A program made the translations under genes and the position numbers. Below are positions 53,353 through 64,000 of a stretch of DNA of 64,000 nt, piece after piece (position 1 is the first letter of the stretch; each line of letters starts with the position of its first letter). Source of the DNA: Rhynchopus euleeides (taxonomy: Eukaryota; Euglenozoa; Diplonemea; Diplonemida; Diplonemidae); the NCBI GenBank assembly GCA_963210315.1, contig OY723273.1:1116001-1180000 (forward strand). The letters run 5' to 3'. The notes beneath the pieces are model-generated. The model was not told the origin of the DNA. It ran no database searches and was given only the letters and a program-made list of their open reading frames with translations.

Positions 53353-56170
53353 ATGACACTCACTGTCACACAGGTTAGGCCTTATATTTGGCTGCGCTTC
53401 ACGAGTAGCGTGGAGAAGAAGAAAGAGATGGAGAAGCAGGCGGCATGCGAGGCGAGCCTGTGTGAGGTGTCCAAGGAGGTGGGCAAGACCTCGGCACTCT
53501 CGGAATCGCCAGACAGCGTAATGCCGGACGACGTGGGGAACACACACGCGGTGCCTGGCAAGGTGGCTAAGAAGGAGAAGGAGGGGCAGGGGCTGACCCG
53601 CAAGGAGCGCAAGGAGATGGAGAAGCGGAAGGAGGGCGGCAAGGCCTCGGCCCTCGCAGACTCGCCGTACAGCATCCGTATGTCGGACGACGTGTGGAAC
53701 GTCGAGGAGAACGCGCGCGACATCCGTGTGGACGGGATCTGCATCTCTGTGCCTGGGAAGGAGCTGTTCGTCAACACGTCGGTGAAGGTGATTGCAGGCC
53801 ACCGTTACGGTCTGATCGGGCCGAACGGGCGCGGGAAGAGTAGTGTGCTGCGTCTGATTGCGGACGGGTCGCTGCCGGTGCCTGCAAAGCTGGACGTGCT
53901 GCTTGTGGAGCAGGAGCAGGAGGTCGACGAGAACTTCTTGGAGGAGAAGGTGGTTGACGTCGTCATCAAGTCGCACAAGAGGCGTATCGCGATGCTTGAG
54001 GAGGCAGACAGGCTGCGCGAGAGCGGCGAGGACCTGGAGCGCCTGCAGGAGATCGAAGATGACCTGAATGCGATGGGTGCCTTCCAGGCAGAGGCGAAGG
54101 CGCGCAAGATTCTTGGCGGTCTGGGGTTCCCTGCGGAATGGCAGGACCGTATCGTGTCGTCCTTCTCTGGTGGGTGGCGGAAGCGTGTGGCGCTTGCGTG
54201 TGCCGTCTTCATGGAGCCTGATGTGCTGCTGCTGGACGAGCCGACCAACCACTTGGACCTGAACGCTGTGATCTGGCTGGAGACCTACCTGCCGTCGGTG
54301 TACAACGACAAGAAGAAGAAGCCGAAGTCGCTTGTTGTTGTGTCGCACGACGTCTCCTTCCTCGAGGAGGTGTGCACAGACACCGTCCACATTGAGGAGA
54401 AGAAGCTGAACTACTACAGGTATGTGTCTGTGTCTGCCTGTGTCCACACAGCGCAGGGAATCAACAGACTTCGCTTAGTGTGGCCTACACTGCACAAAAT
54501 GCACACGTCCAGCAAAGTTTGGTGGATGACAAGTTCGGTGGGGAGAAAAGTTGGTGGTACAGTAAGCTGGATTTGGGGGTCCCAGAAGAAATTGGTGGGT
54601 TTTCACCCCAGCTGTTTCAAGCGTCTGTGCCTGTCCGCACCAGCCTCACGAGCAATATTATGTGACATTTAGGTCCTACCACCACTTCCAACCACAGGGG
54701 CAACTACCAGCAGTTCCTTGTGCAGCTGCAGCAGCACCACCAGACCCGTGACAAGGATGCGTCACTGCGTGCACAGTTCGAGCGTGAGCTCAAGGCGAAG
54801 GGCATGACAAAGAAGGAGATTGCCGAGAAGGTGACGGAGCGCTTCAAGCGTAAGGTATGCTGCATGTGCTGTCTGGGTGTGAAGGGCAACGCCACTCGAA
54901 GCAAGGGGTCAGCCTGCATCAAATGCCGCTTATCGACGACACCATTCAGTGCCTTCTCTCTGTGTCACTCTTGTCTACTTTTAACAATGCCATCACCACA
55001 ACAGGGTTACGACGACGTCAGCGAGGTGGCCAAGGTGAAGGAGTACCGGGTGAGCTTCCCTTGGGAGCAGCCGCCGGAGCTGCGTGAGGCGTACATTGTG
55101 AAGTCTGAGGGCCTGCAGTTCAGGTATGATTTGATGTTCTGTGTACTGGGATACACACACCGCACATGTCTTGACCTTCTGCTGTCCGCCGATGGCGCAC
55201 GTTTCCCCGTGTTGTGACCTTGTGAGATTGCCCTTCGTTGCCTATGCACATCATCACACCACTGTCCCATGTGAAACCGCACCGCACCACACGCAACAGG
55301 TACCGCGACGATCTTCCGTGGATCTTCGGTGGTCCCAACAACACGGACGGTGTGGACTTCTCTGTGTGGACTGACAGCCGTATCGCGCTTGTCGGGCCCA
55401 ACGGGTGCGGGAAGACGACCCTGATCCAGATCCTTGCCGGTGTGCTGGACGCAACTGAGGGTTTCGTCGAGATCTGCCGCAGTGTGCGTGTGGGGCGGTA
55501 CTCGCAGCACTTCGTCGACCAGCTGCCGCTGAAGGAGAATGCTGTCGACTACCTCTGCATGATGGGGATGCAGTCGGAGTTCAAGGCACGTGCGAAGCTG
55601 GGCGCCTTCGGGCTGGAGGGCAAGGCACATCTCCAGAAGATCTCGACGCTGAGCGGTGGGCAGAAGGTGCGTGTTGCGTTTGCGGGTATCTCTGCGGCAA
55701 TGCCGCACGTGCTGCTGCTCGACGAGCCCACGAACCACTTGGACATGGAGTCGATCCAGGCCCTGGCAGACTCGCTCAACGAGTTCGGGGGCGGTGTCCT
55801 CGTCATCACTCACGACGCCCGTCTGATTGAGACCCTGAGCGCCGACCTGTGGGTGGTGGAGGGCAACAACGTTGTGAAGTTCAACGGTGACCTGCAGGAC
55901 TACAGGGAGCACTTGGTCAAGCTGCTCGACCTGGAGGAGGAGAAGCGTGAGATCGAGGCCGACCGCAAGCGTGCCTACAAGGCTGCTGAGAAGGAGTCCA
56001 ACGTCACAGAAGAGGACCGTGCCCGCCGCCAGGCAAAGAAGTCGAAGAAGCAGGTTGAGGCAGATCACGTGGAGAACGAGTGCAAGCAGCGCGAGAAAGA
56101 CTCCAAAGTGTTAAACACTGACTCTGTACGCCGGCAGGCGAAGAAGTCGAATAAGAAGGATAAAATCTAG
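53353..56170 (+). CDS. second, tandem ABCF copy without the charged N-terminus (four exons)
   Basis: Exons 53353-54419, 54698-54854, 55005-55123 and 55300-56170 give 737 residues if translation starts at ATG 53353. Both ABC cassettes are intact and nearly identical to copy 1, with the same splice positions. The 540-residue repeat region and most of the Glu/Lys helix are absent. Instead there is a short leader with two diverged versions of the linker sequence EMEKRK...ASLREV...KASALADSP. A CACACAG step at about 53377 could be a splice acceptor, so the true 5' end may lie upstream. The C-terminal tail differs after KKQVEA: it is shorter and ends SNKKDKI. Intron 1 is identical in both copies, while introns 2 and 3 differ by indels. 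This may be a functional GCN20-like short form or a young paralogue under gene conversion. Confidence 0.75.
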
Positions 56171-57128
56171 GCCCTCCATCGCAGGCAAGTGGCTTGGCTC
56201 CCTTTTGATTTTATACGAAACCAAGAACCTTGTCCAGTGAGTTACCGATTTGGGTTGACACAAACCTTTTGTGCCTTGCCTTGTTGCGATGACTCGTCGC
56301 ACCGACATACCAATCATCAGGCAGAACACATTTGGTTTGTTCACCCGAGTGGCCCACAAACAGCGCCTTCTCCTTCTTGGAGTTGTGCTCGCAGCGCAGG
56401 GCACTGCACGCGCGGGACACACCACGCGCAGGCGTGCGGGGGTTCTCGTGATCCACGATTCTGTCGCTGGTTCTTCTCTGCTTTATGCTTTGCAGACTGA
56501 ACGTGTTATACCATCCTGCGCCTGTCAGTGTCAAAAAGGAGTTCCCGAAATAGGGACATCGGGCAGCGCTTTGCGCAACAAAGACAGCCCCCCTCCGCAG
56601 CAAGTGTCGTTGCAGGGTGCCTTCTGTTTTGCCCGGCCTTTGCCACAACCCTAGCTTTACCGACAGGTTTTGCCCCTTCCCCCTCCCCCCACCTGTTTCC
56701 CCCACCATTCCTCCTCCCACGCCGTGCTGGACACTAGCCCTTTCTGGCAACGGCTGGGGGGGCAAAGTCAGCTGCGCCTGCGGCTGACAACTCACACACC
56801 CCGAAAAGAATCTTGTTTGTTTGGGCCCACACACGCCCACAGGCCATGCCACCAAAACCCGCGTTGCGGGTGATCTGCCCTACACCAAAGCAAACAATAT
56901 CGAGTGTGGCCCAAATGCTCGCTGTCCTTTGCTTTCAGTGGAAAGGCTCTACACTTTATTGGCCTTTTCGGAGACGGGCCCTCTAACGAAGGTCAGATGT
57001 CACCGCATGTTCTCACCGCCTCGTCTGTTTCTGCCACACTGTTTCTCTCGCATCAAGGCGATGTTCTCAAGGTAGCAAGTCGATGCCAGGGTGTTCTGTG
57101 GTTGCCCTCACGCCCCATATTTTGCTGA
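56171..57128. other. intergenic region between ABCF copy 2 and the K+ channel
   Basis: About 480 bases with no counterpart after copy 1, then the duplicated flank 56657-56882, then unique DNA. No supported gene. Confidence 0.5.
56657..56882 (+). repeat. 3' flank of ABCF copy 2, matching 52142-52330
   Basis: Same order of words as at 52142-52330. It lies about 490 bases from the stop codon against about 70 in copy 1, so extra DNA separates it from the gene. Confidence 0.85.
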
Positions 57129-59855
57129 ATGGTGTTTGTTGCTTGTGTTCACCCAATCCCTCCGACCAACCGCCCACAGGAGCACGCTGCCTGCAGCGCA
57201 GGTCCACTCGGTTGTGATCGTGTGCACGGCACATCGAGAGAGCACGTGTGCAAGCAATGGAGAGGAGTGTGCGGGCCAGACGCCGGTAGCAGCAAAAACA
57301 GCGACCCGACTGCGGGCACGATGCTCGACCACAGCAGGGACAGCCGTGTCGGCGTGATGCAGCACAGCAGCTCTCTAACGGAGGACGACGATGACACGAT
57401 GATTGCCCTCAGCCGTGGGTCGACTAACATGAGCAAGCTGGGGTCCACCCTGCCCGCCCTCAAGGGCATCATCGACAGCCACATCCTGCCGAAGGGCCAC
57501 GTTCGCCCCTCCGACAGCCTGGGCAACACGCCTGCCGACTCGTCGCTGAAGATGACCTTCCACGAAAGGCACGAGGCACACCGCCCGTCCCCTCTCGTGG
57601 TGATGTCCCCTCTGGAGTCTTCGAGCCCTGGGCGCCTGCGGCAGCTGGCGAACTCCGACGTCGAGCTGAGGCGCAGGTCACAGTCGCACCCGCTGGTGAG
57701 CAGCGGGCAGTTTGGCTCGCCGCAGGCAAACATTCTTATCTCACCTGTCTCTCCGCAACGGTCGCCGAAGTCTCCAAAGTCGCCAAAATCATCAAAATCA
57801 CCGATGCGGCGTGACTGTGAGTCACATGTCACCACCCCGCGCAGCCGTGTGACAAACGGGGATGATGCTGGGGGCGAGACAAACGATGACGAAGAAGAAG
57901 AAGACACCAGCCACGACCAGCTCCTCTATCACTGGAAGTGCCCGCGCTGCCACGGCGTCACCGACCTGCAGATGATGCTCGAGAAAAGCGCCACGCCGAT
58001 GCAGGACCCGCTGGACGGCACACAGCGCGAGGGCAACCTCCCCTACGGCCAGGAAAACGACGAATTCGGCGAAGACGGCTACGTCACAGAGGGTGAATCG
58101 GAGCCCACACCTGCCATTGGGGAGGTCGGGTTTGAACCACGCACCTTTATGGACAAAGCGTGGCTCTCGATTGAAGTGACTGACACCCACTGCCCCCCCT
58201 ACACGTCGGCGGCAACTGTGGTTGTCAGCCTGGGTCTGGTCCTGGTGATGGTGTCGGTGGTCACCTTCCTCATTGAATCGCTGCCACAATACCACGAGGA
58301 CCCCCCGCGCAGCCTGGAGATACTGGAGGTTGTCTGCGTGGGATACTTCACCCTGGAACTCGTCCTCCGCCTCGTCTTCTGCCCCAACCTGAAGGAGTAT
58401 GTGACGGAGGCGTTCACAATAATCGACTTCCTGTCGATCCTGCCCTTCTACATCACGCTGATGGTCGGCAAGACGGCAACCAGCGGGCTTCCCCTGATCA
58501 GGATCCTCCGCCTGATGAAGGTGTTCCGCGTGCTGAAGGTGACAAAGTACAACGAGGCAGTGCACGTCGTGTTCGGCTCCCTCCAGAAGTCAACCGAAGG
58601 GCTCTACCTGCTTCTCTTCCTCATCCTGATCTCCACAATCCTCTTCAGCTCTGCGATGTACTTTATTGAGCGCGAATTCTCACACTACGACGCCACCACA
58701 GAGAGGTGGTATACTGCACCCGCATGGGACCCGACACGGAGGCAGACCCCCTTCCAGAGCATCACGCACACCTTCTGGTGGGCCCTCGTGACCCTGACGA
58801 CAGTCGGGTATGGGAATGACGTGCCCTTCTCCTCTGCAGGCAAGGCGGTTGCCGTTGTGACGATGCTCTGCGGGACGCTCGTGATAGCCTTCCCGATGCT
58901 GATCATCGGGCAGAACTTCCAGGAGATGTACGGCGCATACAAGCGGAAGATGAAGGGGAAGCGGCGGAGGCAGCAGCGGGCGAAGGAGAAGCGGCGCGAA
59001 GGGAGGGTGAGGAAGAAGGCGGGGGGCGCCGCCCACCACGGGGATGAGGCTAACGCCGACCACCGCACCTCGCCGGGGCGGGACGGGAACACTCCGCAGT
59101 CGACGAGGGGGCACTCACCCACCACCGGGTCGCCGGTGGGGTCGCCATCGGGGCGGAGGCACCACTCGCCGAGCGCGGCGGGGCCTCGTGCGTCGCATAC
59201 CATCTTGCGGTGCAGGGCAGGCAGCATGGTGTCCAGGGCTTCTGTCGATGAGGCGAGGCGCGGTTACCGGCGTTCGACTATTCTGAGCGCTGCAAACCGC
59301 ACCGGGACCAGCCACCACGACTCGCTGTCGGGGATGCACTCGCCGACCCTGCCCAGCTCCTCCCCGGCACCCCAGGACCTGCTGCCTACCGACATTGCAG
59401 TCTCGCCATTTGCCATTCCCTCGCATGCATCGTGCGTCAGCAGCGAGCTGCCTTCGCAGCGCACATCGGTGCAGCTCCGGGCTCTCGAAGACCGGCTGAA
59501 GAATCTGACGCACACACTTGACGTGTATGTTGCTGGGTGGGTGTGTGTGTGTGGTGGTCAGGGTTTGAAAGGGTTGGGCTGCATTGTGTGTGACAGTGGA
59601 GGGTGGTAGTTTGCTTGGGGGATGCGACCTGCACTGCAATCCGCAATGTTTGACGCGTGGGTGTGTGGCATAGTGGAGGGTTGTCTCAGTAGGGATCCCG
59701 CTGTGCACCCCTGCGGCGGTGTGGTTGTGTTTTGCTGCCACTTCACGATCCAGCGGGGAGGGGGTGTGGATGGGGGGCACAGATGGCCAACCCACCCATC
59801 CCACAACCACACCAAACATCAAACACCGCCTCACAGGTTGCTGGGTGACACGTGA
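57129..59855 (+). CDS. voltage-gated potassium channel, Shaker-like six-helix type
   Basis: Main exon 57129-59524. A probable last exon, 59837-59855, adds six residues after a phase-2 intron (GTATGT...TCACAG), giving 804 residues. ATG 57321 (residue 65) is an alternative and perhaps likelier start, since the first 64 residues look like leader. The cytoplasmic N-terminus of about 350 residues is Ser/Pro-rich and has an SPKSPKSPKSSKSP run and an acidic stretch before a WKCPRC knuckle. S1 is at about 361-384, S2 at 397-417, S3 at 427-445. S4 has a basic residue every third position (RILRLMKVFRVLK, about 459-471), and S5 is at 488-512. The pore helix and filter read TLTTVGYGNDVP (about 553-564), and S6 is at 574-597 (GTLVIAFPMLIIGQNF). 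TTVGYG predicts K+ selectivity; a BTB/T1 domain is not recognisable. The C-terminus is basic, then Ser-rich, ending in a short helix (ALEDRLKNLTHTLDV). Confidence 0.88.
59730..59758 (+). repeat. 29-base dispersed repeat, copy 2
   Basis: Identical to 16373-16401. Here it lies inside the proposed last intron of the K+ channel gene. Confidence 0.85.
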
Positions 59856-61864
59856 TCTCATTTGTCGCCGTACTCCCCCGGCGGTTCAACATCCCAGCGT
59901 CTCTGCCCTGAGGCGCTGCAGGTCGGACGCACCATCCGCAATGGGAGCAGGCTGTCTTACCACCCGGCTCACTCCAGGCACATCTGCACACCAGCGTGCC
60001 AGCAGCCAGTGCCCTGCAGCCTGGCTTGGGGTGGCGCTCCTCTGAAGACAAGCTGTGCCCTGGCCCTTCACATGCCAGGCACCGCTGATGTTCCATCCAC
60101 TAGACCTCCCTCGCTCCATGGCCTGCCGACTGGGGCACCCAGCGCGATTGGTCAAGCTGACAGCCTTGCAGCCCTGGTTGGTTGTGCTGACACTACCATG
60201 GTGGGGCACGCAGCCAAGTCCCCAGCAGCATTACTGTTTCCCAGCGGGGAGGGTGGATCCCGATGGCGAGGGGATGGGAACGCCTGCAGGAAGCTGTGCA
60301 ATGTGACACCCTCGAGGTGCAGTGTGTGTGGTGCATGAGGGTTTGTACAGTGGAGGCACATCGAGAGCATATTGCTCGGTGTGCTCTACACGACTATAAC
60401 ATATTCACACGTGTGTGTATTCCGATGACAGCGCATGTCTGTTGTGACGACAAAGCGAAATGCGGGTGCGCTGTGCACTGCGCGCTGTGCGTTTTGGCCT
60501 CTAGATCTCTGCACCTCCCCTGACCCCCTCCGCGGTGCCAGTGGTTGCCCAAAACACACACACAGCAACTCCGAGCGATAGGGAACAGGCAACTGATGAA
60601 AGCCTCGTCAGCCCCTGCACCTCAACCCGTTGTATGATTGCTTGTTACTGGCAGGTGTTGCATACCTGTGCCCTGTGGTAGGGTGTCCGAGAGGGTACCC
60701 TCCCCTCCGGTGCAGTGCAGGCAGCATGCGATGGGGCCTCGAATAGTGCAGCTCGGTGAGCTGCCTCAACAAAAGAGATGGAACTGGCACAGTTTGACAG
60801 ACCGGGTCGTTTCTCAGGCTGGAAGGCAGAACTCCACTCTTTGTGCATGCCGCTATCCCGTCTGACGAAGTGGGATGAGGGGTGTGTATGTGTGCGTCGC
60901 AAGGCCCAGCAATATACAGCACGTCACGGAACGCTTCCCGGTGTTGAGTCGGATCTGCGCGCTCGCGATATTGCGACATGGTTTGCCCCCAAAGGATCTC
61001 TCTCGGAAATTCCTCTCCTGCATCCATCGCCACAATCTCCTGCACGAACCCCGTGCAGAAATGTGGCTCACTTGCGGCAATCCTGTTCTTCTGGCACCTG
61101 TAACCTCTGGGGTGAGCGCGGCACAGTCGCAGTCAGAGGACATCGTTCCCATCCTGCATGTTAATACTGACGGCATGGGATATTGCTGGGGTGAAAGAGA
61201 GGGCCAGAATGACGTTTTGTCGACGGCACCACTTTCGCGCCTGCTGGCGCGGGCGGCATCCAGCATGCATGCCCTTTAAAGTTTTCATATTTTTTTCCGC
61301 ACCACGGCGCAGTCCACCCCACCTCTCCAGAGAACTATAAGACACACATTCGTAACCATGGCAACGTCACATCTCACTCTTCGAACCGCCTCCTTTCATG
61401 GCCCTTGTAGCGTTATACCTTTTTGTAGCCCACAAACCCTCCGAATCAGTGCCCAGCGGCAGTGCCTGGCTTCTCACAGTGGCACCTTGTTGTATCCGGG
61501 CCGTGTTGCCGGATGTACGTAGAGAGCGATAAACAGAATGAGAATAGTTGTGATTTATCCGCCTCACCCCCCGACCTGCCCGATGAAGTGAGTCAGGATT
61601 CTGACCGGAATCCTGCCTTTTTTTTTATTGGTTTAACCCGAACTGTGGGCGGTGATATAAACTAGGGTGGGTGCGAGCGGGGGTGGGTGGGTGGGGTGTA
61701 TGTGTGTGTGTGTTTTTTTTGAGTTACTTCCGAGGTACCGTTCCGTTTCGTTCCATTGTCTTCTGCGCACACCCAGCCTATACGTTGATATTATTTGCCA
61801 TTTCCCCCCAACTCGTGGCGCCCCCCCCCCCCCCCCCGCCAGCCTTACACGGTGGGATCTTGTA
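59856..61864. other. intergenic region
   Basis: No gene is supported. The plus-strand frame at 59862-60338 has no ATG and no domain. A segment at 60900-61110 reads like protein (VTERFPVLSRICALAILRHG, then LPPKDLSRKFLSCIHRHN) and is followed by a GTGAGC that could be a donor, but it cannot be placed in a gene. Confidence 0.4.
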
Positions 61865-63150
61865 AATTTTACATGTATAACTACAAGTATATACATGTAT
61901 TATACATGTATAATACTTGCATGTCAACTATTATACATGTATAATACCGTAAACGGAAATATTGTGGACCGTAATAAAGGTGAACCGTACTATAGGTGGA
62001 CCGTAAAAAAGATGGAACAAATGGGATTTTTCCGGAACTTGGAACATTTTTACGGTCCACCTATTTTACGGTTGGGATAGTGGACTTGGCGGTTTTTTTT
62101 ACGAGTTCCTTCGTGACGAAGTCGCGAAGGAACCAAGGAAATCGTACGACTGAAGCTGCAGGATTAACACCACAGAGCCTCAGCACAGAGTGTGCGCTCA
62201 CCATCGTCCGGGAACTGTTCTCCCACAGTTACTGCAGGGTGTACTACACTAAAGGAGTACGATTTCCCTGAATTTTCCGGGCACTGATTCACGAATTTAC
62301 ATCTGGAGGGAGCCCGGTGGTCTCAGCTTCTGTCTGCGCGCCCTGCCGTACTGTGGCTGCTTTTGTGGGCTCGTGCATCAGGTTCTACTTTTACTTCTAC
62401 CGGAACGCTCCTTGCATGGTACTACACTTCTCGAGGTGTGGTGGTGGGTGAGTCTCGAGGTGAGTGGTGGTGATCGTGCCCTTTCCACACGCAGGGAGGA
62501 CTTGCTTCTCTTGCTGGTGTTGGTTGCGGTGGTGGAGGGAGGGTCCAAAGCTGGGAGGTCGGGAGGCCTACGTGCGGGAGTCTGCGGCGTGGAGGCCGCA
62601 GTCCGCGCCCCGCAACCCACCAGCCCGCGGGCGAAAATCGCATTGTCTTTTCCATATGCAGTCCCAATAAATAGTGGACCGTAAAAAAGATGGAACGTTT
62701 GGCCTTTTTTTGGGAACTTGGAACATTTTTACGGTCCACCCTTTTTCCGTTTACGGTACATGTATATGCCTGAAATATACATGTAAAATACATGTATATC
62801 AAGTAAAAATACAAGTATAATACTTGCATGTCAACTATTATACATGTATTTTTACTTGATATACATGTATTTTACATGTATATTTCAGGCATTTACATGT
62901 ATTTTACATGTATAATACTTGTCATGCAAGTATTATACATGTAAAATACTTGCATGACAAGTATTATACATGTATAATACTTGCATGACAAGTAAAATAC
63001 TGGCATGCAAGTAAAATACATGTATTTTACTTGCATGCAAGTATTTTACTTGTCATGCAAGTATTTTACATGTATAATACTTGCATGACAAGTATTATAC
63101 ATGTAAAATACATGTAAATGCCTGAAATATACATGTAAAATACATGTATA
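61865..63150. mobile_element. AT-rich ACATGTA palindrome element with paired hairpin arms
   Basis: Both ends consist of runs of TACATGTA, TATAATACTTGCATG and ATTTTACATGTA words that are self-complementary. Inside each end is a hairpin arm: GTGGACCGTAAAAAAGATGG, about 30 bases, then GAACATTTTTACGGTCCAC, at about 62000-62063 and 62671-62740. The arms and the CCGTAAACGGAAA word next to them are in inverted orientation to each other. The core, about 62090-62650, has no recognised gene. This resembles a MITE or foldback element. Confidence 0.6.
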
Positions 63151-63152
63151 TC

Positions 63153-63250
63153 GGGGGTCTTCGCTCCATCCGCCAAAAAAAACCAAAAAAAACCGGAAAA
63201 AACCCGTGAAAAAGTCGGAAAAAAAGAGTGTGGGGAGTTGGGTCCAGTTT
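63153..63250 (+). repeat. GGGGGTCTTCGCT element terminus
   Basis: Starts with the 13-mer at 63153-63165. It continues with an A-rich part, a CGGAAAAAAAG step and GGGGAGTTGGG, the same order as the reverse complement of 38352-38240. No matching second end is visible before the window closes. Confidence 0.65.
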
Positions 63251-64000
63251 AGCAAAGTGAGCTTATTTTTCGAAATTTGAAAAATTGGGGACACCAAAAG
63301 TCCCCAGAAAAATCTTCGACTTGGCCCGCAGAGAGATTTTTTTTGGTGAAAAACGATTTCAACAGTTGTCCAACAGTTGCTGTACAAGACGGCACACCGT
63401 TCTCTGCGCATGGGCTGCTGCACGTGAATCATTTGGATGTCCGAGGGGCTATCGGAACGAGGAGGGCCACGAGCCTGAACTACCCGCCAGCAGTGATCCC
63501 GTGCCAGGGCTGGCAGGGGGCCGCGGCCCCACCTCCCTTTTTCTGTAATTCTTTGGGAGGGTGGGCCGCCAGGGGTGGCATGGCCCTACCCTCGGCCCTA
63601 CCTCCCGGGTCAGATTTTGGGGCTTTTGGGTTCGGCCTTGTGGCCGAGTTTTCATGCGCCGCAGCGTATGAAAACCCAACGGCATGCTGGGGGCTTGATG
63701 GTGTTCATCGAAGCGCCCCTCATCATGTCCCAAGCGAAGGGCCATCTCCGCCTGGAATGTGCAACAGCACCAACCGGTGTGGGGACTCGCCTTCGAAGAC
63801 TTTCAGGATGTTCACTACCGTGGGCTCCGGCGGCTGGGGGGCTCCGCCCCCCAGACCCCCTGTAGGCTGTCTCGCGACCAAGTCCTTGCGTGTATGGGAT
63901 TGATCATCGCACACCATCCACAAAGCGATGCAAGCCATGAGATTTGCTGCCGTTCCTGAACACTAGCTGGCAAAGTTTCTCGGGATTGCAGTTTTGCAAG
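63251..64000. other. right-hand end of the window, no supported gene
   Basis: Frames here are short or lack start codons. A perfect 9-bp stem (CTGGGGGGC, loop TCC, GCCCCCCAG) lies at 63834-63854, followed by ACCCCC. It may be part of the element that begins at 63153. Confidence 0.4.

Noticed and set aside
60875..61279. Open frame VTERFPVLSRICALAILRHG... as a gene
   Set aside because: No start, no domain and competing open frames on the other strand; kept only as a remark in the intergenic entry.

Overview
The window is nuclear DNA of a microbial eukaryote. Genes are interrupted by spliceosomal introns, mostly with GTATG donors and CAG acceptors (38 to about 560 bases). The proteins are eukaryotic: a roadblock-type dynein light chain, a Vps39/Vam6-like vesicle-tethering subunit, ABCF ATPases, a Shaker-like K+ channel and a P2X-like receptor. 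Coding regions are GC-rich. Intergenic DNA is long, pyrimidine-rich and full of poly-C/poly-G tracts, GT/CT microsatellites and dispersed repeats. I cannot name the lineage from the sequence. A dynein light chain and ion channels without multicellular hallmarks suggest a protist, probably flagellated.

Layout. 0-4.7 kb: the 3' end of a Lys/Ala-rich protein, a small secreted protein, a two-exon roadblock dynein light chain, a small coiled-coil protein and a GGGTACCC palindrome cluster. 4.75-10.09 kb: an apparently intact hAT-type DNA transposon with a two-exon BED-finger transposase, terminal inverted repeats and an 8-base candidate target duplication. 10.1-13.4 kb: repeat-rich DNA with no convincing gene. 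13.5-18.0 kb: a P2X-like receptor and a DUF218 (YdcF/SanA-like) membrane protein, both intronless. 18.0-22.1 kb: gene-poor, with DUF4116-type repeats containing an exact 150-bp tandem duplication and one hypothetical minus-strand gene. 22.1-24.3 kb: a three-exon CCR4/nocturnin/Angel-type nuclease fused to two CCCH zinc fingers.

25.4-38.4 kb: a block dominated by two 31-bp minisatellite arrays of one family (about 47 and about 324 units) with higher-order tandem duplication. Copies of the 13-bp sequence GGGGGTCTTCGCT face inwards at its two edges. 41.2-44.6 kb: the Vps39/Vam6-like gene. 44.8-46.1 kb: a 1.3-kb element with inverted repeats of about 240 bp. 47.2-56.2 kb: an ABCF gene with a very long charged N-terminus, followed by a tandem second copy without it; the first intron is the same in both. 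57.1-59.9 kb: a voltage-gated K+ channel. 61.9-63.2 kb: an AT-rich ACATGTA palindrome element with hairpin arms. The end of the window carries another GGGGGTCTTCGCT terminus.

The host genes are not an operon. They are independent housekeeping and membrane-signalling genes, nearly all on the plus strand, spaced by mobile and tandem-repeat DNA. The most unusual structure is the 25.4-38.4 kb minisatellite block.
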